Counted from the first letter of the stretch, positions 1 to 6,581 are shown. The stretch: DNA of 12,450 nt from JASFUX01 sp050050115 (GCA_050050115.1 JASFUX010000090.1:1-12450), one strand, 5' to 3'. Notes: generated from the letters alone by a model not told the origin. Program-made: numbers and translations.

Positions 1-1421
1 TCGAAGTAGGAGATCGTTACAAGAGTTCCGATCCCAAGCACTTGCTCGTTAGAGAGTGGGAGCTGGCACACGTTGCACAGATGATACTCCGCTATTCGCG
101 CCGATGCGGCACACCCGAACGTCGCCTCTCCGAGTGGAGGAACTTCTCGACACTCGTTGGTCTTTGGTACGAGCTAGAAGAGCGTTTTCACCGAGATTTT
201 GTTCCGTCTAGGGAAATAATACAGGAAATGAGTCGGATCGGCTCACGTCAATTTTTTTGGCAAGGCCTCGCAACCAATAGGCAGTTTGGGCGATACGCTC
301 GAATCTACAATCACCCCACACTTGCTCCTCTCCTCGTTGAGCGCTCCGGACATCCACCAGACGAACTGCTCCTCGCATCGTTCGCGCTGATGTCTGTCGT
401 AAGCCCCCGATACGAGAACCCACTGCCTCTGCCGGTTCCGCCGCCCCTCGAACGGCTCCGCAGCGCAATCTTTCAGCAGATGGAAACCCTGGGAGCTAGC
501 CTCCAGGCGCATAGAAAAGCTGCTCGAAAGAACTTGGAGGGAGCACGAGATCACCCGATCGACGCCAGCCTTATCTACCGGCCGGTAACATTTTTCGACC
601 AACCAATTGTCGTCGACCGGCATTCTAATTTCTTCTGCGCTCCCCTCCCCAGCCTCGTGTTCAACCGGGGCGTGTCGGGCATCTACTACGATCACGTGGG
701 CCGCCCAGAGTTCGGTAACCCACTGGGCGACGCATACCAAGGATACGTTGGCGACCTGATCCGCGAACACTTCGACGAGGACGCATACGGAGTTCACCCG
801 GAAGAGAAATACAAACACTCTAGGGGCGAGAGTAGGACGACCGACTGGGTACTCGTCGAGCCGGGGCGGGCGGCCCTGTTTCTGGAGTGTAAGGCAGCGC
901 GGCCGCAGTTCGCGGCCCTCCAGTCCATCGAGTTCGATGACGCGAAAGCGAAGGATGTCGAAAAGCTCGCCGAATCGGTCATTCAAGCTTTCAAGCAGAT
1001 CATTGCGGCCCGTCGCGGTGCGTCACCGCTAGCGGGAAATCTGACCAACGAGAAGCTGTTCGTCGTCGTCTCCCTTCTGGGCGACTGGTACTTTTTCCCC
1101 CAGACATACAAGGAGCAGATTCGAGACCGGGTGAGGTCGGCGATGGCGCGCATCGACGCTGATTACGAGGCATTGCTGACTGAGATTCCGTTCACCTTCG
1201 CAAGCGCCAGCGAGACCGAGAATCTTCTGTCCGTCGCCGCGCAGATCGGATTGCGACTAAGCCTGGACGCAGTGTTTGATCGCGGCGAAAGGCTGGGCAG
1301 TCCGGTCGGCCCAGCCGTCCTCGACATCAGCCGGAAGCACGACTGCGCGGAAAACTACCCGCACTCCGAAGAACTGACCCGAGTGATGCAAGAGTTCGGT
1401 TTACGAGACAACGACGAGTAA
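1..1421 (+). CDS. PD-(D/E)XK nuclease-like protein, 5' end outside window
   Basis: The reading frame is open from the left edge (first full codon at base 3), so the protein is probably cut by the window; a TTG at 42 is possible as a start but has no convincing ribosome site. Numbering from that TTG, a segment near residues 212-240 (GIYYDH, then GDAYQGYVGDLI) leads into TTDWVLVEPGRAALFLECKA at about 267-285. Asp268, Glu282 and Lys284 match the D-x(n)-E-x-K signature of the PD-(D/E)XK nuclease fold (restriction enzymes and many defence nucleases). The N-terminal 200 residues and the C-terminal 170 are not recognised and may be substrate-sensing or helical regions. The gene ends 51 bases before the next plus-strand gene, so the two probably form one operon. 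Base composition is less G+C-rich than the operon at 2454-5167, consistent with cargo. The motif is seen; nuclease activity is inferred, and a catalytically different or inactive member of the fold is possible. Confidence 0.72.
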   Translation, partial: EVGDRYKSSDPKHLLVREWELAHVAQMILRYSRRCGTPERRLSEWRNFSTLVGLWYELEERFHRDFVPSREIIQEMSRIGSRQFFWQGLATNRQFGRYARIYNHPTLAPLLVERSGHPPDELLLASFALMSVVSPRYENPLPLPVPPPLERLRSAIFQQMETLGASLQAHRKAARKNLEGARDHPIDASLIYRPVTFFDQPIVVDRHSNFFCAPLPSLVFNRGVSGIYYDHVGRPEFGNPLGDAYQGYVGDLIREHFDEDAYGVHPEEKYKHSRGESRTTDWVLVEPGRAALFLECKAARPQFAALQSIEFDDAKAKDVEKLAESVIQAFKQIIAARRGASPLAGNLTNEKLFVVVSLLGDWYFFPQTYKEQIRDRVRSAMARIDADYEALLTEIPFTFASASETENLLSVAAQIGLRLSLDAVFDRGERLGSPVGPAVLDISRKHDCAENYPHSEELTRVMQEFGLRDNDE

Positions 1422-1472
1422 GTCGCTTCGAACGAGCCGGGGAATTTCATCTCGCGCCTCAATGGAGGTTGA

Positions 1473-2414
1473 GTGACTCTCGTTCTCTCTGCCGTGTGCC
1501 CGGCTTGGGTCGTTCAGTGCTCCGACCGCCTCGTGACGATCGCGAATAGAAAGAGGACGCACGATCCTCTTGCCAACAAGACGGTGATCTATCGCGCGAC
1601 TGACGCAGTAGTGACGATCGGCTTTGCCGGCCTCGCGTATGTAGGCGACCAGCCTACCGACGAGTGGCTGGCTGAACTCCTCTGGGGGGAACCGATTTCC
1701 CGCGGTCCGGACGGCGTGCGCGCCGTCGATTATCGGTTCGGCCAGAGTCCAAACCGCTGGAACATCGGGCTCGCCGCCATCCGGATCGCAGACGCGATCA
1801 AATCTTCGGTCACCCGAGTGCAACCTCTGCACGTAACGATCGCCGGTTGGCGATGGAAGCGGCGACGGCCCCACCCAATCCTCGTGAGTGTCTGCAAGGA
1901 GAGCAATTCCCGATCCGTGCGCACCGAGCGCATACCCCGGCACCTGCCTCGCGGGACCAACCTGCGATTCAACGCAATAGGAGTGCCGATCGAGCGCGGA
2001 GGTTTGAGTTCGCGCTTTGACCGGTTCCGAGAGCGCGACGCCCTTTACGCTGAAGACGCGGAGGGCGTGTTCGCGCGGTTCATCCGTGATCTTTCGGCCG
2101 AGAACCCTGCCGTCGGAGTGGACGTGCTCAGCGTTGCGCTGTTCAAGCCCGGACCGGGAAGTGGTGGCGTCTGCCTCTTTCGCACAAACCAGACGCTCTC
2201 AGCGCGCATCGAGACGCCCACACGCACGATCGACTTTCAAGGCGTCGCACACACCCCCTGGATCGTGTCGAGCAAATTTCTCGCGGCACCAAGGGCGATA
2301 ATTGGTCGCGAAACCTTCGACTTGGACGGCTACAGTCTCGATGTCGTCGGTGGTGCGCCCGGAGGCGGGTGGCTCGCCATGAGCACTAGTCTGCTCCGTC
2401 CTCCACCCCCGTGA
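1473..2414 (+). CDS. Proteasome-beta-like Ntn hydrolase (stand-alone)
   Basis: The GTG start at 1473 is set by GGAGG at 1464-1468, and it places Thr as residue 2. If the initiator Met is removed, Thr becomes residue 1, Asp (in CSDRLVT) becomes residue 17 and Lys (in NKTVIY) becomes residue 35, followed by GFAG at 49-52. Proteasome beta subunits use Thr1, Asp17 and Lys33 followed by a glycine-rich turn at Gly47, so spacing matches with a two-residue insertion. A later stretch, GVDVLSVALFKPG, resembles the late beta-strand region of the same fold. At 313 residues it is longer than HslV or a typical beta subunit and has an unrecognised C-terminal extension. No ATPase partner (HslU, ARC/Mpa) is in the window. 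Likely a threonine peptidase or amidohydrolase; substrate unknown. It follows the nuclease-like gene by 51 bases and ends 39 bases from a convergent gene. The fold assignment rests on motif spacing only. Confidence 0.75.
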   Translation: MTLVLSAVCPAWVVQCSDRLVTIANRKRTHDPLANKTVIYRATDAVVTIGFAGLAYVGDQPTDEWLAELLWGEPISRGPDGVRAVDYRFGQSPNRWNIGLAAIRIADAIKSSVTRVQPLHVTIAGWRWKRRRPHPILVSVCKESNSRSVRTERIPRHLPRGTNLRFNAIGVPIERGGLSSRFDRFRERDALYAEDAEGVFARFIRDLSAENPAVGVDVLSVALFKPGPGSGGVCLFRTNQTLSARIETPTRTIDFQGVAHTPWIVSSKFLAAPRAIIGRETFDLDGYSLDVVGGAPGGGWLAMSTSLLRPPPP

Positions 2415-2453
2415 GTTTGCAGTCTACATTCACCTCAGGAAGACGGCGCGCTA

Positions 2454-2714
2454 CTAGGTCCCGCGTGCGGCGAGCAGAGGCTCAGCGACGTCACCGGACA
2501 GCCACACGTATCCCTCGACCGGGAACGGCGCGCCCGCGGCGCTCGCCAGCTCCAGGGCTGCCCAGGCTTCCACGTTCGCCGTCTCACCGTCGGGCGCGGC
2601 GGCGGCGGCGGCCGTCCTTGCCGAGGCCTCGTCGGCCGCGTCGACGAGCACGGCGTTTCGGCCGGTCGAGTTCCGGTCCTGCGGCTGGGCCGCGTACAGT
2701 AGGTAGAGGGCCAT
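2454..2714 (-). CDS. Small hypothetical protein, last gene of the TerS-like operon
   Basis: An 86-residue protein beginning MALYLLYAAQPQ. A longer open frame reaches back to 2786, but the ATG at 2714 is preferred because AAAGGA lies about 9 bases upstream and the extra N-terminal residues look like translated spacer. The sequence is an alternating short beta/alpha type with an alanine-rich middle (about residues 35-50) and an aromatic GYVWLSGDV segment near the C-terminus. No signal peptide or membrane segment is visible. It follows the 277-residue gene after a 90-base gap on the same strand and converges on the Ntn hydrolase gene with 39 bases between stops, where no clear hairpin terminator is visible. 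Function not recognised; a small phage-type accessory or head protein is a guess from context only. Confidence 0.6.
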   Translation of the reverse strand: MALYLLYAAQPQDRNSTGRNAVLVDAADEASARTAAAAAAPDGETANVEAWAALELASAAGAPFPVEGYVWLSGDVAEPLLAARGT

Positions 2715-2804
2715 TTTCAGGAATCCTTTCGAGTCGGTCTGTTGGCTGGTGTCCTGCGCCGGCAGCGGACCGCCCGCCGCCCGCACGCCACGGCGCGCGC
2801 ACGC

Positions 2805-3638
2805 CTACGCCGCATCCTCGGTCTCCCCTTCGCCGCTGAGCGCTGAGAGCTCGCGCCGCTTGAGGCCGAGCGCGATCTTGCGCGAGGACGGCACGTCCCG
2901 CCCCTCGACGCCCGCCAGCGCGACGGCGGCGGACTCGGCGCCGATCTCCGCGACGAGGATGTTTCGCCTCGCGCGCGTCCACTCCTCCGCGACGAGGTTC
3001 TCGGCCACCTCGCGACGACTGATCCTGACGGAGTCTCGGGAGGCGCGCGGCATGGCGTCGACGCGCTGTAGGGCCGCCGCCGCCAGGTCGCGGTCGCCGG
3101 TGAGCACGGCGTGTCTCAGCGCGTTCTCGACCTCGACGGGGCCGCTCGACTCGAGGTCGCGGCGAAACCTGTCGGCGCGCTCGCTGCCGAGGGTAGCCCG
3201 CTTGAGTATCGCTACCGGGTCCGCCCACATGTCGGCGACTGCGGCGATGCGCGCGGACTTCTCGCGAATGCCGCTCGCCAGGCGCTCACGGTCGTCGACG
3301 CCGACTTCCAGGAGCCTTCGCCGCTCGGCCCGCACGGCCTCGCGCAGCATCCGGCCGCGCTGGTCGTCGCCGAGCGAGTCCGTCGTCACGCCGCGTTCAT
3401 CGGCGCTGCGGCCGAGCCGCGCCAGCTCCGCGCGCTTCCTCGTCGTGAAATCTTCGACTGCCCGCTCGAATCCCTCTGCTATCTCGCCAACTCGGGAGGC
3501 CGCGAGCTCGATCTGAGCCGCGAGCTCGTTCAGGTCGCCGGACGTGGCCGGCGCTCCCTTCAAGTTCGAGAGGGGGATGACGGCCTTGCGGTCCCGAGCG
3601 GCGAGCCCGGCCGCGATCTTGTCTGCTGCCTTCGACAC
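2805..3638 (-). CDS. Hypothetical charged helical protein, phage-like operon
   Basis: A 277-residue protein starting at a GTG (3638) with GGAGAA about 8 bases upstream, giving MSKAADKIAAGLAAR. It is almost entirely predicted-helical by eye: long runs rich in Ala, Glu, Arg and Leu, with amphipathic stretches at about 37-75, 94-133 and 180-240. There are no cysteines, signal peptide or membrane segments. It lies on the minus strand downstream of the TerS-like gene and two small genes, 98 bases after the preceding stop. The composition fits a phage scaffold-like or DNA-associated structural protein, but no family motif is recognised. Long open frames on the opposite strand are Arg/Ser/Pro-rich artefacts of high G+C. 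The coding frame is confident; the function is unknown. Confidence 0.65.
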   Translation of the reverse strand: MSKAADKIAAGLAARDRKAVIPLSNLKGAPATSGDLNELAAQIELAASRVGEIAEGFERAVEDFTTRKRAELARLGRSADERGVTTDSLGDDQRGRMLREAVRAERRRLLEVGVDDRERLASGIREKSARIAAVADMWADPVAILKRATLGSERADRFRRDLESSGPVEVENALRHAVLTGDRDLAAAALQRVDAMPRASRDSVRISRREVAENLVAEEWTRARRNILVAEIGAESAAVALAGVEGRDVPSSRKIALGLKRRELSALSGEGETEDAA

Positions 3639-3736
3639 GGTGTCACTTCTCCAATGCTATGGCCGCACGATCGCGGCCGGTCTCACCTTCTTCGCGCTCG
3701 GTCACCTCGCCCGAGGCCTCGCGGCCATGCCCGCCG

Positions 3737-4216
3737 TCAGCGCGTCTCGCGCTTCGGGAGGGGTGCTCCGGCCACGCTTTGCGGGAGGGAGGACGCGCGC
3801 GCGGCCGGAGCGGGGCGACGATTCGGAGTCGCGCGCGGATTATCCGTCGCCGGACGGCGGCTCGCACCTCGCCGGAAGTCGCGGGAGGATGCGGGACACT
3901 GCGGGTTCTTGCGGGAAGTCGCGGCGTCTACCGCGGCGATCCTCGCGAGCGCCCGCTCGCGGAGCCGGTCCGGGTCGACGCCCGCGAGCGCGCACACCTC
4001 CTCGCGCCCCTCGGCGTCTTCGCCCTCCGTCGCCGTCAGCCACGCGAGCGCCTCGTCCCGGGCCTTCCGACCCTCGCGCGCGCGGCGGTCGACCCGCTCG
4101 GGGGAGATTCGGGCGAACGCGTCCCGCCAGGCCTGCACGATGACGTTGGCCCAGAGCTCGCGCTGCGGCGAGGTCTCGTCGGGCGGGCCCTCGTCGGCCG
4201 GGTCGCACGCTGACAC
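3737..4216 (-). CDS. Hypothetical phage/element protein with low-complexity basic tail
   Basis: The frame stays open back to 4285, but the preferred start is the GTG at 4216: GGGGAGGG lies just upstream and the stop of the preceding gene (TGA, 4220-4218) is only one base away, which suggests translational coupling. The 159-residue product has an ordered part (about 18-95) with ELWANVIVQAWRDAF, then EALAWL and EEVCALAGVDPDRLRERAL. This recalls small proteins of alphaproteobacterial prophages and elements, though I cannot name a family. From about residue 96 the protein becomes a basic Pro/Ser/Arg-rich tail, and this change coincides with the 10-bp-phased DNA repeat at 3871-3930. The tail may therefore be translated non-coding or cis-acting DNA rather than a conserved domain. 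A short overlapping open frame at 3643-3867 on the same strand was considered but looks spurious. Confidence 0.6.
   Translation of the reverse strand: MSACDPADEGPPDETSPQRELWANVIVQAWRDAFARISPERVDRRAREGRKARDEALAWLTATEGEDAEGREEVCALAGVDPDRLRERALARIAAVDAATSRKNPQCPASSRDFRRGASRRPATDNPRATPNRRPAPAARASSLPQSVAGAPLPKRETR
3871..3930. repeat. Six 10-bp phased GCGGG-type direct repeats
   Basis: Ten-base units starting at 3871, 3881, 3891, 3901, 3911 and 3921 begin GCCGG, GCGGG, GCGGG, GCGGG, GCGGG and GCGGC. Units 1 and 5 (GCCGGAAGTC and GCGGGAAGTC) differ at one base, and GGAAGTCGCGG recurs 40 bases apart at 3874 and 3914. Exact helical-period phasing suggests a protein-binding array such as a packaging, partition or replication site. 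It lies inside the 3' half of a minus-strand gene, downstream of the TerS-like gene. The ten-base period is not a multiple of three, so it is not explained by a repeated peptide. The repeat is seen; its role is inferred. Confidence 0.6.
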
Positions 4217-4217
4217 G

Positions 4218-4478
4218 TCAGGCCCTCCCCAGCCGGTCGGGCCGGCGATCGTCCCCGCGGTCGGGCGCCTCGTGGCGCGCCACAAAGGCGGCGGCCTCCT
4301 CGCGCTGCCGCGCGTGAACCTCGGCGCTCCGGGCCTCCCACTCGTCGGCGCTGAGCGGCAGCGGAACGAGTCCGACGCCGGTCGCCGGGTCGCCGATCTC
4401 GCGCATCCCGAGGTCGTCGCGAAGGGCCAGCGCGCCGAGAAGGCCGTCGAGTCCGTCCTGGTCGTCTTCGTTTCTCAT
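4218..4478 (-). CDS. Small acidic hypothetical protein, coupled to TerS-like gene
   Basis: An 86-residue protein starting MRNEDDQDGLDGLL. Its ATG (4478-4476) overlaps the TGA of the upstream TerS-like gene as ATGA, and GGAGG lies about 9 bases upstream inside that gene. Its own stop is one base from the GTG of the next gene, so three genes form a tightly coupled chain. The sequence has an acidic N-terminus, a middle GVGLVPLPLSADEWEAR segment and a basic Arg/Asp-rich C-terminus. No cysteine pair, signal peptide or membrane segment is visible, and no family is recognised. Its placement immediately behind TerS suggests a phage-type accessory role. The evidence for coding is the overlap architecture and ribosome site. 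Confidence 0.6.
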   Translation of the reverse strand: MRNEDDQDGLDGLLGALALRDDLGMREIGDPATGVGLVPLPLSADEWEARSAEVHARQREEAAAFVARHEAPDRGDDRRPDRLGRA

Positions 4479-5167
4479 TCCTGATCGCCTCCGGTGATGC
4501 GCGCCAGCTCGGCGGTGTCAGCCTCGGAAAGGACCGTCGCGGGCTCTCTGGTCGGCGCCGGCAGGGCGGCGGGCTCGTCGCCGTCGACCTCGACGAACTC
4601 AACGTCGATCGGCTCGCCGCGCGCGGCCTTGATCCGCTTGAGGATGCCCGCCAGCGCTCGCCGCTCGTCCCCGCTCAGCGCGTCGATGTCGCCAATGCTG
4701 ATGACCGCCACGCCGTGCGAGTGCGTGACCGAGCCCGAGTGCTCGATCTGTCGCTTGGGCGACCACCGCTCCGGCATCCGGGACTCGAGTAGACGCTCTA
4801 GGAGCCGATCGCTGTAGCGCGTCACGGTCGCCGGAGTCCCGTCGGGGTTCGTCACGCGCGCGCCCTTTTGAAAGACGGGCTCGGGCACGCCCTCCACGGC
4901 GCGACGCACGGCCTCCGCCTCGATACGAGCGTTCGCGAACTCTATCGCGTCGGCGACCTCCGCTCGAAACCTCGGGTCGCGCCTGGCGAGGTCTCGGAAG
5001 GACGTGACGGCGCCGCTGTCCTCGTCTGCGTTCGGGCTGGCGGCTCGGGCCGCCCACCGGAAGACCCCTGTCTCGCGCAGGGCCGCCAGGAAGGCGCGTC
5101 TGCGCGCCTCAGTGAGGGGCTGGCGCGGCCTTCGCGGCGCCGGCGCTGGTGCGTTCGTCTTACTCAT
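4475..5167 (-). CDS. Terminase small subunit-like DNA-binding protein
   Basis: A 230-residue protein from the ATG at 5167. Residues about 22-62 (RRRAFLAALRETGVFRWAA, then SFRDLARRDPRF) form a helix-turn-helix-like module. This is followed by AEAVRRAVEGVPEPVFQKG at 85-102 and YSDRLLERLLESRMPERW at 118-135. That order is typical of small terminase-type proteins from prophages: an HTH that recognises the packaging site, then an oligomerisation region. The C-terminal 70 residues are acidic and divergent. No ribosome site is strong at this start. It heads the minus-strand operon. No large terminase (TerL, with Walker motifs and nuclease) lies in the window, so in a satellite it could redirect a helper phage's TerL; it could equally be a generic phage HTH protein. 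Family assignment is by pattern only. Confidence 0.6.
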   Translation of the reverse strand: MSKTNAPAPAPRRPRQPLTEARRRAFLAALRETGVFRWAARAASPNADEDSGAVTSFRDLARRDPRFRAEVADAIEFANARIEAEAVRRAVEGVPEPVFQKGARVTNPDGTPATVTRYSDRLLERLLESRMPERWSPKRQIEHSGSVTHSHGVAVISIGDIDALSGDERRALAGILKRIKAARGEPIDVEFVEVDGDEPAALPAPTREPATVLSEADTAELARITGGDQE

Positions 5168-5546
5168 GAGCCGGATTGTCTCACGCGGCTCCGGGAGCGG
5201 GATAGTCCCCGCCCCCGCCTCATCCGCCTACGTACGCACTCCGTCGCCCGGAGTCCGCGCGCCGCCTCAGGAACCGCGAGCGCGCCGATGCGCAGCCTTC
5301 GCCGCCAGTCTCACGCGCGAGCGGGAAAATCGCCGAAAATTCAGAGCGGGCGAGAGCGGCGCCCGGGGGCCTTTGAAATCGAAGTCGAGTCCTCTTTTTT
5401 CAATGAATTCAATATACTAACGACTCACCATGCCGGCCTATTTGCATGGATTCTGTACGGAATATCTGTAGACTGATTGAATGTGTCACGAGCGGAATCG
5501 GACGTTTCCGCAGGCGACACGCCGAACAGTTTAGGAGGATTCGCAG
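5168..5546. promoter_or_regulatory. Divergent regulatory region between TerS-like and recombinase operons
   Basis: This 379-base gap separates the minus-strand TerS-like operon from the plus-strand micropeptide-recombinase operon. The half next to TerS is G+C-rich and holds a perfect 6-bp hairpin, ACTCCG at 5238-5243 and CGGAGT at 5249-5254. The half from about 5330 is A+T-rich, with TTTTTT at 5395-5400 and TATACT at 5413-5418, a good plus-strand -10 match without a clear -35. The overlapping AATATA reads TATATT on the minus strand. A second plus-strand option is TTGCAT at 5442-5447 with TATCTG at 5463-5468, at non-ideal 15-base spacing. No gene is visible here. Divergent promoters are expected in this stretch, but exact sites are uncertain. 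Confidence 0.4.
5428..5463. promoter_or_regulatory. Adjoining inverted repeats, candidate operator or recombinase site
   Basis: CCATGC (5428-5433) and GCATGG (5444-5449) form a perfect 6-bp inverted repeat with a 10-base centre. It abuts ATTCTGTACGGAAT (5450-5463), a 14-bp palindrome with one mismatched pair each side (12 of 14 bases symmetric). They lie 84-119 bases before the micropeptide start and overlap a possible promoter, so a repressor operator or a serine-recombinase crossover site are both reasonable. Chance palindromes of this size are not rare. Confidence 0.35.
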
Positions 5547-5660
5547 ATGAAGGTACTGATAGCAGCAACCGCGGTCGCGCTCTTCGCGCTGCCGGCCGTG
5601 GCCGAGGCGGCGAGCGTCATGGCCGCGGTCGCGCATGGCGTCGCCGCGGTGGGAGGCTAG
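5547..5660 (+). CDS. 37-residue micropeptide with signal-peptide-like N-terminus
   Basis: ATG at 5547 follows a perfect AGGAGG (5533-5538) by 8 bases, and the frame ends at TAG 5658-5660. The product starts MKVLIAATAVALFALPAVAE, a Lys followed by a hydrophobic core. A consensus-like cleavage site is at AEA/ASV, which would leave a 16-residue mature peptide rich in Ala and Val and ending GG. The stop is two bases from the ATG of the serine recombinase, whose GGGAGG ribosome site lies inside the last codons here, so the genes are probably translationally coupled. The peptide could be exported, stay as a single membrane helix (holin-like or type I toxin-like), or serve mainly as a leader controlling recombinase translation. 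Evidence for coding is the strong ribosome site and the signal-like composition; no homologue is recognised. Confidence 0.55.
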   Translation: MKVLIAATAVALFALPAVAEAASVMAAVAHGVAAVGG

Positions 5661-5662
5661 AG

Positions 5663-6373
5663 ATGCGGGCAGTGAGTTACCTGCGCGTGAGCACGCGCGC
5701 GCAGAGCGCGTCGGGTCTCGGGATCGAAGCGCAACGCGCGGCGGTCGCCCGCCATCTGCCGGCAGGGGTTGAACCCCTCGCGGAATACGTCGAGACGGAG
5801 TCGGGGCGAAGTTGCGACCGTGCAGAGCTTCGCCGCGCACTCGATCACTGTCGTCGCTCGGGCGCCGTGCTGGTCGTCGCCAAGGTGGACAGGCTCGCCC
5901 GGTCCGCCCGGTTCCTGCTGGAGCTGCTCGACAGCGGCGTGCAGGTGGACTTCGCCGACCTGCCGCAGGTGAGCGGCCCGACCGGACGTTTCATGCTGGC
6001 GACCATGGCCAACGTGGCGGAGCTGGAAGCGGGCTTAATAAGCCAGCGGACACGGGACGCGCTGAGGGCCGCTCGGGCGCGCGGCGTTCGCCTGGGCAAC
6101 CCTCGCGGCGGCGAGGTCCTGGACGCGCACAGGGGGGCCGCGTGCAGCTCCTCTGCGCGGTCGAGGGCCGAGGCGGCAAGCGAGCGCGCCGAGGCGTGGC
6201 GCGGCGAGCTTGCGGCCATGCTGCGGGAGGGCCTGAGCAACACAGGCATAGCGGACGCTCTGAACGCCAGGGGCGAGCCGTCAGTCTCGGGCCGGGGTGC
6301 TTGGACTGCCACCGCCGTTCGGCGGCTCCGCCAGCGGCTCGGGCTGCACGGTCCCGTCAGCGGGGCTGCATAG
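5663..6373 (+). CDS. Serine recombinase (resolvase/invertase family)
   Basis: A 236-residue protein; the ATG at 5663 has GGGAGG at 5651-5656, and the in-frame upstream extension to 5477 is spacer. The N-terminus MRAVSYLRVSTRAQS carries the catalytic serine (Ser10) in the YxRVST motif. Residues 71-81 (VVAKVDRLARS) and 108-141 (GRFMLATMANVAELE, then SQRTRDALRAARARG) match the resolvase catalytic core and the start of the long E helix. A short C-terminal region (about 183-227, GLSNTGIADALNARG and AWTATAVRRLRQRLG) is a small DNA-binding domain. This is far shorter than large serine integrases such as phiC31, so it may act as an integrase of small elements, a resolvase or an invertase. It sits mid-element rather than beside the tRNA. 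Family identity is secure; the reaction it performs is not. Confidence 0.92.
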   Translation: MRAVSYLRVSTRAQSASGLGIEAQRAAVARHLPAGVEPLAEYVETESGRSCDRAELRRALDHCRRSGAVLVVAKVDRLARSARFLLELLDSGVQVDFADLPQVSGPTGRFMLATMANVAELEAGLISQRTRDALRAARARGVRLGNPRGGEVLDAHRGAACSSSARSRAEAASERAEAWRGELAAMLREGLSNTGIADALNARGEPSVSGRGAWTATAVRRLRQRLGLHGPVSGAA

Positions 6374-6508
6374 AGGAGCGGTATTGCGAATCATTCTCAT
6401 TCGCGTGCGTGCGCAAGGCCTGGACGGGTAGAGCGCCGCGGCCCCCTATGCGGCGGCCTGAGGGTCTCGGACGCCACGATGATGATACCCCTGGCCGCCG
6501 ACCTGCCG

Positions 6509-6554
6509 TCGGCAGTCGGCAGGGGTATATATGCCGACGACTGCCGACTGCCGA
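6509..6554. repeat. Perfect 14-bp inverted repeat, 18-base loop
   Basis: TCGGCAGTCGGCAG (6509-6522) is the exact complement of CTGCCGACTGCCGA (6541-6554). An outer pair, ATACCCCTG (6485-6493) and CAGGGGTAT (6520-6528), overlaps it and could form an alternative fold. A T-run at 6572-6577 is 17 bases beyond the stem, too far for a standard intrinsic terminator of the recombinase gene, though weak termination is possible. Confidence 0.7.
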
Positions 6555-6581
6555 GCATTGATTCTATTGACTTTTTTGGCA

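Noticed and set aside
243..986. 247-codon minus-strand frame opposite the nuclease-like gene
   Set aside because: No ribosome site or recognisable motif; the plus-strand frame carries the PD-(D/E)XK signature.
2411..2839. 142-codon plus-strand frame after the Ntn hydrolase
   Set aside because: Almost entirely Arg/Pro/Ser; antisense to the small minus-strand gene at 2454-2714.
3643..3867. 74-codon minus-strand frame ending just before the 277-residue gene
   Set aside because: Overlaps the upstream gene in another frame, has a highly basic composition and no good ribosome site; weakly possible only.
3111..4484. Long plus-strand open frame (457 codons) opposite the minus-strand operon
   Set aside because: It is Arg/Ser/Ala-rich without domain signals or a ribosome site, and it is antisense to four coupled minus-strand genes. 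High G+C routinely opens such frames.
5477..5662. N-terminal extension of the recombinase frame
   Set aside because: The catalytic domain starts at the ATG at 5663 with GGGAGG, and the extension overlaps the micropeptide gene in another frame.
6434..6455. CGCCGC/GCGGCG hairpin after the recombinase as a terminator
   Set aside because: No T-run follows, so it does not qualify as an intrinsic terminator.
5812..6561. 249-codon plus-strand frame overlapping the recombinase
   Set aside because: It is out of frame with the clear serine-recombinase motifs, is Arg/Gly-rich, and runs into the repeat array.
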